Shown piece after piece: positions 8,422 to 16,839 of a stretch of DNA of 64,000 nt (within the stretch, counting starts at the first letter, position 1; every line of letters starts with the position of its first letter). The notes under the pieces were generated by a model. The model did not search any database and was not told the DNA's origin. It saw nothing but the letters and a program-made list of their open reading frames with translations. This DNA is from Acidobacteriota bacterium (GTDB lineage: Bacteria > Acidobacteriota > Terriglobia > Terriglobales > Acidobacteriaceae). The position numbers were made by a program, and so were the translations under genes. The DNA is taken from contig JAKAFB010000005.1 of assembly GCA_021818105.1 (NCBI GenBank), positions 1-64,000 of the forward strand, given 5' to 3'.

Positions 8422-9984
8422 TTACATCCCGTTTTGCGCGCCTTGGTCCGGGTGGACGACGCGGTAGCTAGTGCCACCCTTGGACCAGACAAGCAGCAGG
8501 ATGTTCTTGTCTGCTGGAATAGTGCGGATGGCGCTGACGAACGAGTCAGCGTTTTCGACAGGCTTGCGGTCAACTTCGAGAATGACATCGCCGGGCGCGA
8601 GGCCGGCTTCGTCGGCTGGGCTGGCAGGGCGAACGTCTTGAATCGCGGCACCGTTGATGCCGCCAGGAATTTTGAGCTGTGCGCGCATATCTGGCGTAAT
8701 GTTGCTGACGGCCAGGCCAAGACGGCCACGATTCTGCGAGCCCTGGGAGGAATTGTCCGCGACTTCGTTGGGGGAGTGGTATTGGCCAACGGTCACCTTG
8801 ATGTTTTCCGTCTTGCCGTTGCGCAGAATGCCGAGGTCGATGGTATTGCCAGGAGCAATTTGCGTAACGGCAACTTGAAGCGCGCTGCCGTTGATGATCT
8901 TCTTGCCATTGAGTTCACGGAGGACGTCGCCACTTTTGAGTCCGGCGCGGCTGGCGGGCGAGTCGGGTGTGACCTGGCTGATGATAGCGCCGGTGGCGTC
9001 AGGCAAGTTGAAGAAGCCGGCATTGTCGGGTGTGACGTCATTCATGCTGATGCCCAGGTAGCCGTGCCGCACAGTGCCAGTCTTGATGATGGAGTCCGCA
9101 GAGGCCTTGGCGATTTGCGAGGGGATGGCAAAGCCTGCACCCGCGAAGGAGCCGCTATTGGTGATGATGAAGGTGTTGATACCGACCAACTTACCGTGTG
9201 CATCAACGAGCGGACCGCCGGAGTTGCCGGGATTGATGGCGGCATCGGTCTGAATGTAGTCACCGGGCTTGCGGGGGTCGTCAGAATACGGATTGGGACG
9301 ATCGAGCGCGCTGACGATGCCGCGCGTGACGGAGAACTGGAAGTAGCCGAAAGGGCTGCCGAAGGCAAGCACGGTCTGGCCAGGACGCAGCCTGGAGGAG
9401 TCTCCCCAGGCGATGCAGGTGAGGTTGTTGGCGTTGATCTTAATGACGGCCAGGTCATTCAGCTTGTCTACGCCAACGAGCTTGGCGGGAAAGACGCGAC
9501 GGTCATGCAGAGTAACGCGAATTTGCGTGGCTCCTTTGACGACGTGATTGTTGGTGAGGATGTAACCGTCAGGCGTGATGATAATGCCACTGCCTATACC
9601 ATGCTCGATCTGAGGCTGTGGTTGCATGTTCTGCCATTGTCCCTGCGGGCCGGAGCCGAAGAAAAACTGCTGCAAGCCCGGAGGCAATTGGCCAGGTGAG
9701 ACACCGGGCCCGCCGTCTGCAGTGTCATCCGCAGAGACGCGCGAGGTGACGGAAACGCTGACGACGGCAGGAGTGACGCGTGCGGCGACAGCTTCCACGG
9801 CGTTGTCCAGGGCGACGAGCGAGGAAACACTGCTGTCATCGAGTGGCGTTGCGCCGTTGCTGGCGGCCTGCGCGGTACCGCGACCGAGCAGGAAGGTTAG
9901 GCCGAGGAGTACGGACGCTGCGGCCCCGGCAGGGATAGCAAAGCGTTTTGCAACTACAACTAATGAATTAAGTGCTACTGGCAT
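8422..9984 (-). CDS. HtrA/DegQ-type periplasmic serine protease with two PDZ domains
   Basis: 520 residues from the ATG at 9984, which follows GGAGGG at ideal distance; an in-frame extension upstream is not needed. A signal-anchor helix (AGAAASVLLGLTFLLG) leads to a trypsin-like domain with the full triad in context: His in YILTNNHVV, Asp in LNDLAVIKI and Ser in PGNSGGPLVD. Two PDZ domains follow (GYLGIS... and GRLGLAVSN...). Such proteases degrade or refold damaged envelope proteins. It lies 31 bases downstream of an M56 peptidase gene, itself behind a BlaI-type repressor gene, so it may be under that repressor; this is inferred from spacing. Confidence 0.93.
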   Translation of the reverse strand: MPVALNSLVVVAKRFAIPAGAAASVLLGLTFLLGRGTAQAASNGATPLDDSSVSSLVALDNAVEAVAARVTPAVVSVSVTSRVSADDTADGGPGVSPGQLPPGLQQFFFGSGPQGQWQNMQPQPQIEHGIGSGIIITPDGYILTNNHVVKGATQIRVTLHDRRVFPAKLVGVDKLNDLAVIKINANNLTCIAWGDSSRLRPGQTVLAFGSPFGYFQFSVTRGIVSALDRPNPYSDDPRKPGDYIQTDAAINPGNSGGPLVDAHGKLVGINTFIITNSGSFAGAGFAIPSQIAKASADSIIKTGTVRHGYLGISMNDVTPDNAGFFNLPDATGAIISQVTPDSPASRAGLKSGDVLRELNGKKIINGSALQVAVTQIAPGNTIDLGILRNGKTENIKVTVGQYHSPNEVADNSSQGSQNRGRLGLAVSNITPDMRAQLKIPGGINGAAIQDVRPASPADEAGLAPGDVILEVDRKPVENADSFVSAIRTIPADKNILLLVWSKGGTSYRVVHPDQGAQNGM

Positions 9985-10015
9985 ATCGACCCTCCATAGG
10001 TGAAGAAGTAGACGA

Positions 10016-11593
10016 CTAAAGTTGAAGGACGAACCAGCCGTTGCGAAGTGGCATGGCAACGGGCTGAGCGGGCGCGGAACTTGCGGGAAGAACTTTCAGG
10101 ATCAACTGCGTGACCGTGAACTGGGTTGTGACCGTGCTGCCGGTCTCTCCAGTGGTTTCCGCACCTGACTGGAGCGTACCGTCGCCGCTGTCATAGTCTG
10201 CTGAGAGCGGAGAGGCGCGTCGTGCCTGTACCTGCTCCCATGTCGTAACAACGAGCCATTGCTGCTGATCTGGTGTGAAGGCAGTCGTGGGCTGGAGGGG
10301 CGGCATGTGGTGAGCTGCGGCAATGAACGGCGTGGATGGCACAGGCGCAGCAGCGACGTAGGGCGTGGATGATGCCAATGTTGCGCGAGCTGATGCGATA
10401 AGTGTGTGAGGCTTTGTGGCTGTAAGATCGTGCGAAGTGCTGGGCCGTTTACTGGTTTCGACGAAGGCGGTGTGGACAAATTGGGCGGGTGGTGTCTGAG
10501 TCTGAGAGCTTGCGGCTGTGACCGTCGACGATGCAGTCTGCACAGGCGTGAAGACAATGAGCTGCGGGGTACGGGCGAGTTCCACAGAGCCGACAAGAAG
10601 CCCGCAGGAAAGCATGGCCAGCACCGCGCGGGTGGCACGGGGGTATAGAGGGTGCGGTTGGCGCAGGAGGCGGTGGACGCGGTTCACGAGCTCAGGCCGC
10701 TGCTGCCACGCGCCCAGCGAGAGTGCTTGTGCACGGTGCTGCATGTGGCGCTCGGCAAGATTGGCGAGGCAGGTGGCGTAGGCGCGGGGAGCTTGCGTAA
10801 TGCGGATAACGCCGTCATCACAGGCCATTTCGCGCTCTTCGCACAGGCGGCGCTCGATCCACCAGAGCGCGGGATTGAGAGGGAAGAGAACCATGCACAG
10901 CTTTTGGAAGAGATTGGTCCAATTGTCACCGCGGCGCAGGTGTTCAGTCTCATGCAGGACGACCTGCTCCAACTCCTGCGGTGTGAGCTTGGGCAGAAGC
11001 CAAGCTGGAATGAGGATGCGAGGGGCAAAGAAACCGAGGACGCTTGGGCGGTCAATACGCTGAGTAACGCAGAGTTTGGCGGGCTTACGTAGCCAAGATC
11101 CGTTCGGGAGAGCGCATAGCGCTGGCCGGACATAGTCTGCATCGATAGGTGCTGCCTGCTTCCAGATGTTGTGCGCCCGCAGCGCATGTAGCGCGAGATT
11201 GGCTGCGCGAAAAGCGGAGACGGCAAGCCAGAGCGCAAGAATTGTCATGCTCCAGTGGAAATCAAGTTCCAGCCATGGCTTTGGCGCAGCAACACGGGAG
11301 CTGCTGATGGCAGGTAGAGCGGACGACGTGAGGCGCGTGAGCAGCGGCAGGAAGGGAAGGGCGACCAGGACGGCAAAGCCCGCGGCCCAGGTGTTGAAGC
11401 GCTGTGCGGCAGGCATGCGAGGGGCCAATCGAAGGCCAAGGGCTAGGGCTGTCGTGATGGCGATGCCCTGCCAGAGGGATGTAGCGGCGATCTGCGCCAC
11501 GGTTTGCGAAAGAATTTGTAGTCCGCTTGAAAGCGCATGCATGGATTCGGCCGGGGTCCACGAAAGGGCGGGGAAGATTGCGGTAATCGGCAT
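10016..11593 (-). CDS. BlaR1/MecR1-like M56 membrane metallopeptidase without penicillin-binding domain
   Basis: 525 residues. The first ~340 residues carry membrane helices and an M56-type zinc site, VVLHETEHLRRGDN (HExxH), preceded by the family segment PSVLGFFAPRILIP. The remaining ~180 residues are Ala/Thr/Pro-rich and low in complexity, with no SxxK or KTG motifs of a beta-lactam sensor domain. It is therefore a signalling peptidase with an unknown ligand rather than an antibiotic sensor. The ATG at 11593 is preceded by GGAGAG and sits 3 bases after the stop of the BlaI-like gene, the classical repressor-peptidase pairing in which the peptidase relieves repression. Confidence 0.88.
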   Translation of the reverse strand: MPITAIFPALSWTPAESMHALSSGLQILSQTVAQIAATSLWQGIAITTALALGLRLAPRMPAAQRFNTWAAGFAVLVALPFLPLLTRLTSSALPAISSSRVAAPKPWLELDFHWSMTILALWLAVSAFRAANLALHALRAHNIWKQAAPIDADYVRPALCALPNGSWLRKPAKLCVTQRIDRPSVLGFFAPRILIPAWLLPKLTPQELEQVVLHETEHLRRGDNWTNLFQKLCMVLFPLNPALWWIERRLCEEREMACDDGVIRITQAPRAYATCLANLAERHMQHRAQALSLGAWQQRPELVNRVHRLLRQPHPLYPRATRAVLAMLSCGLLVGSVELARTPQLIVFTPVQTASSTVTAASSQTQTPPAQFVHTAFVETSKRPSTSHDLTATKPHTLIASARATLASSTPYVAAAPVPSTPFIAAAHHMPPLQPTTAFTPDQQQWLVVTTWEQVQARRASPLSADYDSGDGTLQSGAETTGETGSTVTTQFTVTQLILKVLPASSAPAQPVAMPLRNGWFVLQL

Positions 11594-11596
11594 GCG

Positions 11597-11995
11597 TTAC
11601 TTCTCTCCTGCGTGGTCATGGCGTGCAACGCGAATGGCCTCCCTGAGGCGTTCGAGTTCTTCAGGCGATATATTTTCGTCGCCCAGCAGTGATAACACGA
11701 GACGCTCGCGGGAGTTGCCGAAGAAGCGGCTGAGCACGTGACGAATCTCTGACTGGCTGGCTTCCTGTTCTGCGATGCAGGGACTATAGATGAAGGCGCG
11801 GCCCTCCTGGCGGTGGGTGACGTAGCCCTTTTGCTCCAAGATGCGGATGGTGGTGAGCACAGAATTATAGGCCAATGCTTCACTGGCGGGAATGGCGGAG
11901 AGCAGATCGGTGACGGAGGACTCGCCGCGATGCCAGAGGATCTTCATCAGTCTGAGCTCAGCTTCGGTAAGCGTGTTGGACTTTTTGGGTGGCAT
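11597..11995 (-). CDS. BlaI/MecI family transcriptional repressor
   Basis: 132 residues from the ATG at 11995. A winged-helix protein with the family opening LTEAELRLMKILW, the ALAYNSVLTTIRILEQKGYV recognition region and VTHRQEGRAF wing. Members bind palindromic operators as dimers and are cleaved or released through their M56 partner, encoded next. The ribosome site at this ATG is weak; a TTG at 12064 would add 23 residues but overlaps the palindrome at 12063-12078, which I read as the operator for autoregulation. The gene starts a leftward unit with the M56 peptidase and the HtrA-like protease. Confidence 0.9.
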   Translation of the reverse strand: MPPKKSNTLTEAELRLMKILWHRGESSVTDLLSAIPASEALAYNSVLTTIRILEQKGYVTHRQEGRAFIYSPCIAEQEASQSEIRHVLSRFFGNSRERLVLSLLGDENISPEELERLREAIRVARHDHAGEK

Positions 11996-12062
11996 CGCTA
12001 ATCTGCTGATTCTTTGTCGCAATCCGGCATGGCTGGATTTGCCGTACATGCGATTGACGAGC

Positions 12063-12078
12063 AACTAAACCATTAGTT
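12063..12078. promoter_or_regulatory. Candidate BlaI-type operator
   Basis: Perfect inverted repeat AACTAA-ACCA-TTAGTT, about 70 bases upstream of the chosen start of the BlaI-like gene and in an AT-rich patch of otherwise GC-rich DNA. Position and symmetry fit autoregulation by the repressor, but the core differs from the TACA/TGTA operators described for staphylococcal BlaI/MecI. Confidence 0.4.
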
Positions 12079-12122
12079 AGCAAAGGTCAGATATTTTTTG
12101 TGGGCTCAGGAAGACGCCTGGA

Positions 12123-12977
12123 TCAGGCGCTCTTGTGTGCCTGCGAGTACTGGCTGTGATAACGCGAGGGTTGGAGAAGTTGCAGTGTAATCATGCCTGC
12201 GGGGAAGAGGAAGGCAAGTGACCCGACGACCCACATGACGGCCGCGCCGAGTACCTGGTCGGGCAGTGGCGCAAGACCGAACGGGTTGGGGTGTTCCACA
12301 TAGTAGGTGTAGACCGGGCGATTGGAGAAGGCGAGAGACGCGGAGAGCGCGGTGTTCACAAGGTCCGCGCTGACGAGATAAAGGAGGATGCCCCAGTTGT
12401 AATCACGCCGGGTGGTGGGCCAAGGTCGGACGATGTTCCACCAAAACAGGATGGAGGTGAAGAGGAAGCAGAGGTGCTCGATGTCGTGAATGGTCTCGTT
12501 TTCGAGCGCGATGTCATAGGCGCCGGGCACGTGCCATGCAAGGAGGGTGATGTTCATGGCCAGCCATGCCACAACGGGAGTGATGAACCAGTGAGCAAAG
12601 CGGCGCAGGGGCCTGAGCCGGAGCAGCGGCCCCGCCACACCCTTGCGGAGGAAACGCGGAAGTCCGCGCAGCATGGGGACGATGGGCTGACCGAGAAGCA
12701 CGAGCGGCGGCACAATGGACATGAGGATCAGGTGCTCGATCATGTGCGCGCTGAGAAGCACGTCGGCAAAGGCATCCATGGGTGAGCCGATGGCCAGCCA
12801 CAGGCTGGCCATGCCGGCGAGGAAGGAAAACAGTGTCCAGCCGTTGAACTGCACAGGTCGCGTCTTGTGCAAAGCGAACCATCCGCGGAGGTAAAGTGCG
12901 CTGGTGACGACGATGGCCAGGGTGAGCCAGACCGGGATCGTCCAGTCATCGAACACGGATTGCATCGCGGGTGACAT
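12123..12977 (-). CDS. ctaG: Cytochrome c oxidase assembly factor CtaG (caa3 type)
   Basis: 284 residues, about seven membrane helices, histidine-bearing LLSAHMIEHLILM and DIEHLCFL segments that are characteristic of the caa3-type CtaG family, which helps to build the copper centre of haem-copper oxidases. It is the last gene of the leftward respiratory operon, 14 bases after the cytochrome b-c fusion gene. The name CtaG is also used for an unrelated Cox11-type protein; this is the Bacillus-type multi-span family. Confidence 0.88.
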   Translation of the reverse strand: MSPAMQSVFDDWTIPVWLTLAIVVTSALYLRGWFALHKTRPVQFNGWTLFSFLAGMASLWLAIGSPMDAFADVLLSAHMIEHLILMSIVPPLVLLGQPIVPMLRGLPRFLRKGVAGPLLRLRPLRRFAHWFITPVVAWLAMNITLLAWHVPGAYDIALENETIHDIEHLCFLFTSILFWWNIVRPWPTTRRDYNWGILLYLVSADLVNTALSASLAFSNRPVYTYYVEHPNPFGLAPLPDQVLGAAVMWVVGSLAFLFPAGMITLQLLQPSRYHSQYSQAHKSA

Positions 12978-12991
12978 TGCTTTCTATACCC

Positions 12992-14503
12992 TTACCGCGT
13001 AGTTGCAACCGGCACGTGCATGGCACCGGAGTGGGCGAGCGAGCGCGAGGCATCTACTGCTGGCGCCAGGTTCTTTTCGCGCAGGGTCATGAGGAAGGCG
13101 ACAAGCGCGCGTGTTTCCGCTGGGCTGAGAGCCTTGCCGTAAGCGGGCATGTTGCCACCGCCCTGCAGGACCTGGCGGATGATTTGGTCTTCGGTCATGC
13201 GCGTGGCGATGGAATCAAGCGCTGGCCCGCGCATGCCGCCTACACCACCGAGGGCGTGGCAGTCGCGGCATTGCTTGTTCTGCAGGACGATGGCACCCTG
13301 GCGCTCAAGTGGAGAGCGGTGCTGCAGGTAGGCGGTGGGAATGGGTTCTGCCGACCATGCTTCCATGATGGGACTCCATGGCGTATAGGTGCCGAGATGC
13401 GTGAAGATGGCAAGCGTGACCGCGATGACGCTGACCATAAGGACGGCGACGGGGCGGCGCTTCCAGTGCTTTTCGCCTTCTCCAGCGACGAGGGGCAGCA
13501 AAAGCATCCCGCCGATGATGATGATGGGCGCGATGAAGATGAAGGGCGTTTCAAGATCGGGCGGCAGGTAGGCCAGGACAGCATAAATCCAGAGGAATGC
13601 AAAGTCGGGTTTGGGTGCGGTCTGGATGATGGTGGGGTCGGGTTGGCCGGTGGGGCCGAAGGGGCCGAAGAAGAGTGCGCAGGCGATGACGGCGAGGAGA
13701 ATGGCTGCGGCAAAGACGCCGTCCTTCCATGCGGCGTCAGGCACGAAGGGGATGCCATTCTTCTCGGTAAGCTCGTGGTATTCGCGCTCGTATGTGGCTT
13801 TGCTGACGATGCGGCCAGGCATGGGCCACTCGTTGATGCCAAGGCGAAGAACCATCCATACGTGGAGCCCGACGAGCAAGAGGAGCGTGCCGGGAATGAT
13901 GAAGACATGCAGCGCGAAGAAGCGCGTGAGCGTTTGGCCGCCGATGATGGGACCGCCGAGCAGAAGGTGGACGAGCGATCCGCCGATCCAGGGAACGCGG
14001 CTCAGAATAGATGCGCCAATGCCGAGGCCCCAGTAGGCGTCCTGGTCAAAGCGCATCACCTGGCCGGTGAAGGCCATGCCGAGCGTGAGCAGCAGCAGGA
14101 AGACGCCGATGATCCAGGTGAGTTCGCGCGGAAATTTGTAGGCGCCAAACATAAAGACCTGCACCATGTGCATGAGCACAATGGCGATCATGAAGTCTGA
14201 TCCCCAGCCGTGGATAGCGCGAAGGACCCAACCGAGGGTGACATCATGATTGAGAAATTGCAGACTGCCCCAAGCTTCGCCGGCTGAGGGTGAATAAACG
14301 AGCGCGAGCAGGATGCCAGTGACGACCTGAAGGATGAGCAGCACTGTGGCGGCGCTGCCAAAGACATACCACCAGCTGGCGCTGCGCTCGGGCGTGGGAT
14401 GCTGCGCAGCCTCCGTGAGCGGCTTGGCGAGGCCGAGGCGGCGGTCAAACCACTCGTAGGTCTTCTTGATTTGAGAGTTGCTGCGCTTGTTTACGCTGGC
14501 CAT
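12992..14503 (-). CDS. Cytochrome b (b6/subunit IV fused) with C-terminal cytochrome c domain
   Basis: 503 residues. An N-terminal cytochrome b domain holds the haem-ligating histidines (WVLRAIHGWGSDF, MHMVQVF and the later FALHVFIIP and VGLHVW segments); a subunit-IV-like part follows, then a single cytochrome c domain with CRDCH and an axial methionine in GGNMPAYG. The Qo-site loop, PEWY in most cytochromes b, reads PDFA here (KPDFAFLWIY). This protein oxidises quinol and passes electrons on, in the cytoplasmic membrane. The ATG at 14503 has an AGAGAGG ribosome site and overlaps the end of the Rieske gene by 13 bases. Confidence 0.92.
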   Translation of the reverse strand: MASVNKRSNSQIKKTYEWFDRRLGLAKPLTEAAQHPTPERSASWWYVFGSAATVLLILQVVTGILLALVYSPSAGEAWGSLQFLNHDVTLGWVLRAIHGWGSDFMIAIVLMHMVQVFMFGAYKFPRELTWIIGVFLLLLTLGMAFTGQVMRFDQDAYWGLGIGASILSRVPWIGGSLVHLLLGGPIIGGQTLTRFFALHVFIIPGTLLLLVGLHVWMVLRLGINEWPMPGRIVSKATYEREYHELTEKNGIPFVPDAAWKDGVFAAAILLAVIACALFFGPFGPTGQPDPTIIQTAPKPDFAFLWIYAVLAYLPPDLETPFIFIAPIIIIGGMLLLPLVAGEGEKHWKRRPVAVLMVSVIAVTLAIFTHLGTYTPWSPIMEAWSAEPIPTAYLQHRSPLERQGAIVLQNKQCRDCHALGGVGGMRGPALDSIATRMTEDQIIRQVLQGGGNMPAYGKALSPAETRALVAFLMTLREKNLAPAVDASRSLAHSGAMHVPVATTR

Positions 14504-15168
14504 GCGGATGACCTCTCTGCGTCGTTGGCTTGCTGCGTGGGCGCGGCGGGCTGCTGTGATTCGATGTTCACGAGCGGCCTGGGCTTCTTTGCGCATGCCT
14601 CATTGGCGAGCGTGGGCATGGCGCCTGCCTCAATCATCAGTTGACTGCCGACGATCTTGTATTGGTACTCAAAGAGGCCGCGCTCGGGCGGACCGGATGC
14701 GCGGGAGCCGTCTTCGTAGTAGGCTCCGCCGTGGCAGGGGCAGAGGAAGAGACGCGACTGCTCAAACCAGCGGACAGGACAGCCGAGGTGAGCGCAGTTG
14801 ATGGCAAAGACCTGAAACTTCTCTCCCTCGATACGACGCACCCAGCAGGCCACCTTGCCGGTTTCCCCGTCGGAGACGGTGGTAACGGGGTTGCGGAAGT
14901 CCGCGAGGCGCGTCTGGCCTTCGGGAAAGTCACTGATGGGACCAAGCGACACCCACGAGTTGTAACTCGATGTCTTTTTGAACGCTGGGCCGAGAACGTA
15001 TCCAACAAGAGGTACGGCTAGCACGGCGCCGACTACGCCGTTGAGGTAGAGCGAGAGCTTGAAGAGAAAGGCGCGGCGGGAATGCAACGCTTCTCTGGCT
15101 GCTGTGTTCGCATGCGTTAGGGGCGTAGTTGGCTGTGTGGGCGCGCTGGGCTCATGCGGCGGGGTCAT
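14491..15168 (-). CDS. Rieske iron-sulfur protein of the cytochrome bc complex
   Basis: 225 residues. One membrane anchor at ~residues 35-60 (LSLYLNGVVGAVLAVPLVGYVLG as two short hydrophobic parts) and a C-terminal Rieske fold with CAHLGC and CPCHGG, the two Cys and two His ligands of the 2Fe-2S cluster. It accepts an electron from quinol at the cytochrome b Qo site. Start ATG overlaps the stop of the cytochrome c gene by the four bases ATGA, and its own end overlaps the cytochrome b gene, so all are translationally coupled. Confidence 0.94.
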   Translation of the reverse strand: MTPPHEPSAPTQPTTPLTHANTAAREALHSRRAFLFKLSLYLNGVVGAVLAVPLVGYVLGPAFKKTSSYNSWVSLGPISDFPEGQTRLADFRNPVTTVSDGETGKVACWVRRIEGEKFQVFAINCAHLGCPVRWFEQSRLFLCPCHGGAYYEDGSRASGPPERGLFEYQYKIVGSQLMIEAGAMPTLANEACAKKPRPLVNIESQQPAAPTQQANDAERSSAWPA

Positions 15169-15965
15169 TTCATCTCCTTGCCAGTTGCGCTGGTCGTGGT
15201 GCTGCTGGTGCTGCTCAGGGATTGCCCGGGCGCGGACGCGCGATGTGATGTGAGCCAGGCAACGAGATTGTCAATCTCCTGCGGGGTGAGGGCGTGCGCG
15301 CCGGGACCGGTGATATAGCCGCGCCAGTCGGGCACGTTTTCGTCGGGCCGGCCGGCAATGATGAGGCTGCGCAGGCTCTGATTGCTGACGAGAGCGAGGT
15401 AGGAAGGATCCACGATGGAATCAGGCGAAGTTCCTGGATCGGCGGGCTTACCTTCAGAGGATTTGATGCCGGTGCCATCGGCTGCGTGGCAGCGCGCGCA
15501 GGCCGCGACGAAGGTCTTCTGCCCTTCCACGACATCGCCGGGGTTGTTGCTGGCATAAGGAGGGAGCGCGGTGCTGGCGAACTCGGCGGGTTTGCCCCAC
15601 TCGCGTAACATACCCTGCACGATGACCTCAATCTGCTGATCGGTGAGGATGCCGCCAGCGCTGCGAGCAAAGGCGGGCATCAAGGTGCCGCTGACCCCCT
15701 TGGCAGTGATGGCATGCAGATTGTCGACACCGGCAACAGCGAGATAGGCCGCATTGTTGAGCGGCAAGGCAGCGCCGTTGCGGCCGTTGTCGCCGTGACA
15801 TGCGGAGCAGTTCTGCTTGTACAGCGTGTTGAAGTCGAGCACGGCCTCAGGGCGTGGGATCTCTTCGCTGGCCTTAGGGTAGCCGGGCATGCTCTTGCAG
15901 CCTGCGGCGACGAGCGCCGCGGCGCTTAGAGCAAGAATTGCTAATGTACGGAGGGTGGTCTTCAT
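15165..15965 (-). CDS. Dihaem cytochrome c lipoprotein
   Basis: 266 residues. A lipobox-like LVAAGC near residue 20 predicts a lipid-anchored periplasmic protein. Two cytochrome c domains follow, with CSACH (~residue 55) and CARCH (~residue 160), and candidate axial methionines in TLMPAF and the second domain. It most likely carries electrons between the bc complex and the oxidase encoded in the same operon. It overlaps both neighbours by four bases. Confidence 0.9.
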   Translation of the reverse strand: MKTTLRTLAILALSAAALVAAGCKSMPGYPKASEEIPRPEAVLDFNTLYKQNCSACHGDNGRNGAALPLNNAAYLAVAGVDNLHAITAKGVSGTLMPAFARSAGGILTDQQIEVIVQGMLREWGKPAEFASTALPPYASNNPGDVVEGQKTFVAACARCHAADGTGIKSSEGKPADPGTSPDSIVDPSYLALVSNQSLRSLIIAGRPDENVPDWRGYITGPGAHALTPQEIDNLVAWLTSHRASAPGQSLSSTSSTTTSATGKEMK

Positions 15966-16819
15966 GCCTTCCCATCCTTGGGGTGAGTCTCATCGCCGGC
16001 TTCGCCGATGGCTCCATGCAGCCCGGCGCGCAATGCGAAGGGAAGCGCCTGGAACTGTGGTGTGCGGACCTTGGCCTGAAGATTGACAACAAAGCCGCAA
16101 ACCAGCCCGAAGGCGATCTGCGATGGAATAAACCAGAACCAGCTGATGCGCTCGTTGAGCACTGGGCTGATGAACTCGAGCGTGGAGAAGAGCAAGCCGG
16201 TCCAAAGCAAGGGAGCAAGAAAGCCTGCGGTAAGAATGGGCCACCTGGGGAACATGGGCAGCATCGCGCCGTAAAGCAAGCCGACGAGTACGGAGGCGAC
16301 GGTGTGAATGACGAGCGCCGCCAGCAGGCCCTCCAGATGAAACTGTGCTAGGAACTGATCGCTCTGGCCGGCCCAGCTGACGAAGCCACCTGCAGCCATC
16401 AGGTTAGTGGCGTACCAGAAGCTGTGGTACTTGAGCAGGCTGAAGATAGTTGCCGGCACGATCATCGCGATGCCGCCAGCGATGCCTCCCTTGATGCCAG
16501 TTGTGATGCGGAAGATCTCGAGCGGCACCAGTTTACGGTGCATGGGATCGATGGGCAGGCGATCGATAGACTTGCGGGCGCTGGAGATTTCTATCTCTTC
16601 TTCGACGGCGTCCACCATCTGATGCGCTTCGTGAGGCAACACCTCTCGGAACCAGCCGATGACGGAGGCGAGGGACAATATCAGTCCCAACACGCTGACG
16701 GCGGCGCTGGTGACCATGCCGGTGATGATGAGTGTGAGACCCATCGCGAGCACCATCGGCCAGACCGTTGGCGATGGCATATGCACTGCGTTGTGTCCCG
16801 CTTCGCTTTTTTGCTCCAT
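15962..16819 (-). CDS. Multi-span membrane protein of the respiratory operon, function unknown
   Basis: 285 residues from the ATG at 16819 (preceded by GAGG). Two N-terminal helices around residues 18-55 (MGLTLIITGMVTSAAVSVLG), a soluble part with EEEIEISSARKSIDRLP, then about five more helices. No haem or copper motifs. The tight position between oxidase subunit III and the dihaem cytochrome, with a four-base overlap to the latter, suggests an accessory subunit or assembly factor of the bc-oxidase system. I do not recognise a characterised family; a fourth oxidase subunit fused to further helices is one possibility. Confidence 0.7.
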   Translation of the reverse strand: MEQKSEAGHNAVHMPSPTVWPMVLAMGLTLIITGMVTSAAVSVLGLILSLASVIGWFREVLPHEAHQMVDAVEEEIEISSARKSIDRLPIDPMHRKLVPLEIFRITTGIKGGIAGGIAMIVPATIFSLLKYHSFWYATNLMAAGGFVSWAGQSDQFLAQFHLEGLLAALVIHTVASVLVGLLYGAMLPMFPRWPILTAGFLAPLLWTGLLFSTLEFISPVLNERISWFWFIPSQIAFGLVCGFVVNLQAKVRTPQFQALPFALRAGLHGAIGEAGDETHPKDGKA

Positions 16820-16839
16820 TGCAAACCTCGTCTGCCGCG

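Noticed and set aside
8434-9699. A 421-codon frame on the plus strand
   Set aside because: It lies antisense inside the htrA-like gene, whose catalytic motifs are clear; it is a GC-driven shadow frame.
10016-11593. Beta-lactam resistance sensor (BlaR1/MecR1)
   Set aside because: No penicillin-binding domain motifs and no beta-lactamase gene nearby; only the M56 peptidase part is shared.
12971-14200. A 409-codon plus-strand frame
   Set aside because: Antisense to the cytochrome b-c gene; its charged, repetitive composition is the mirror of hydrophobic codons.
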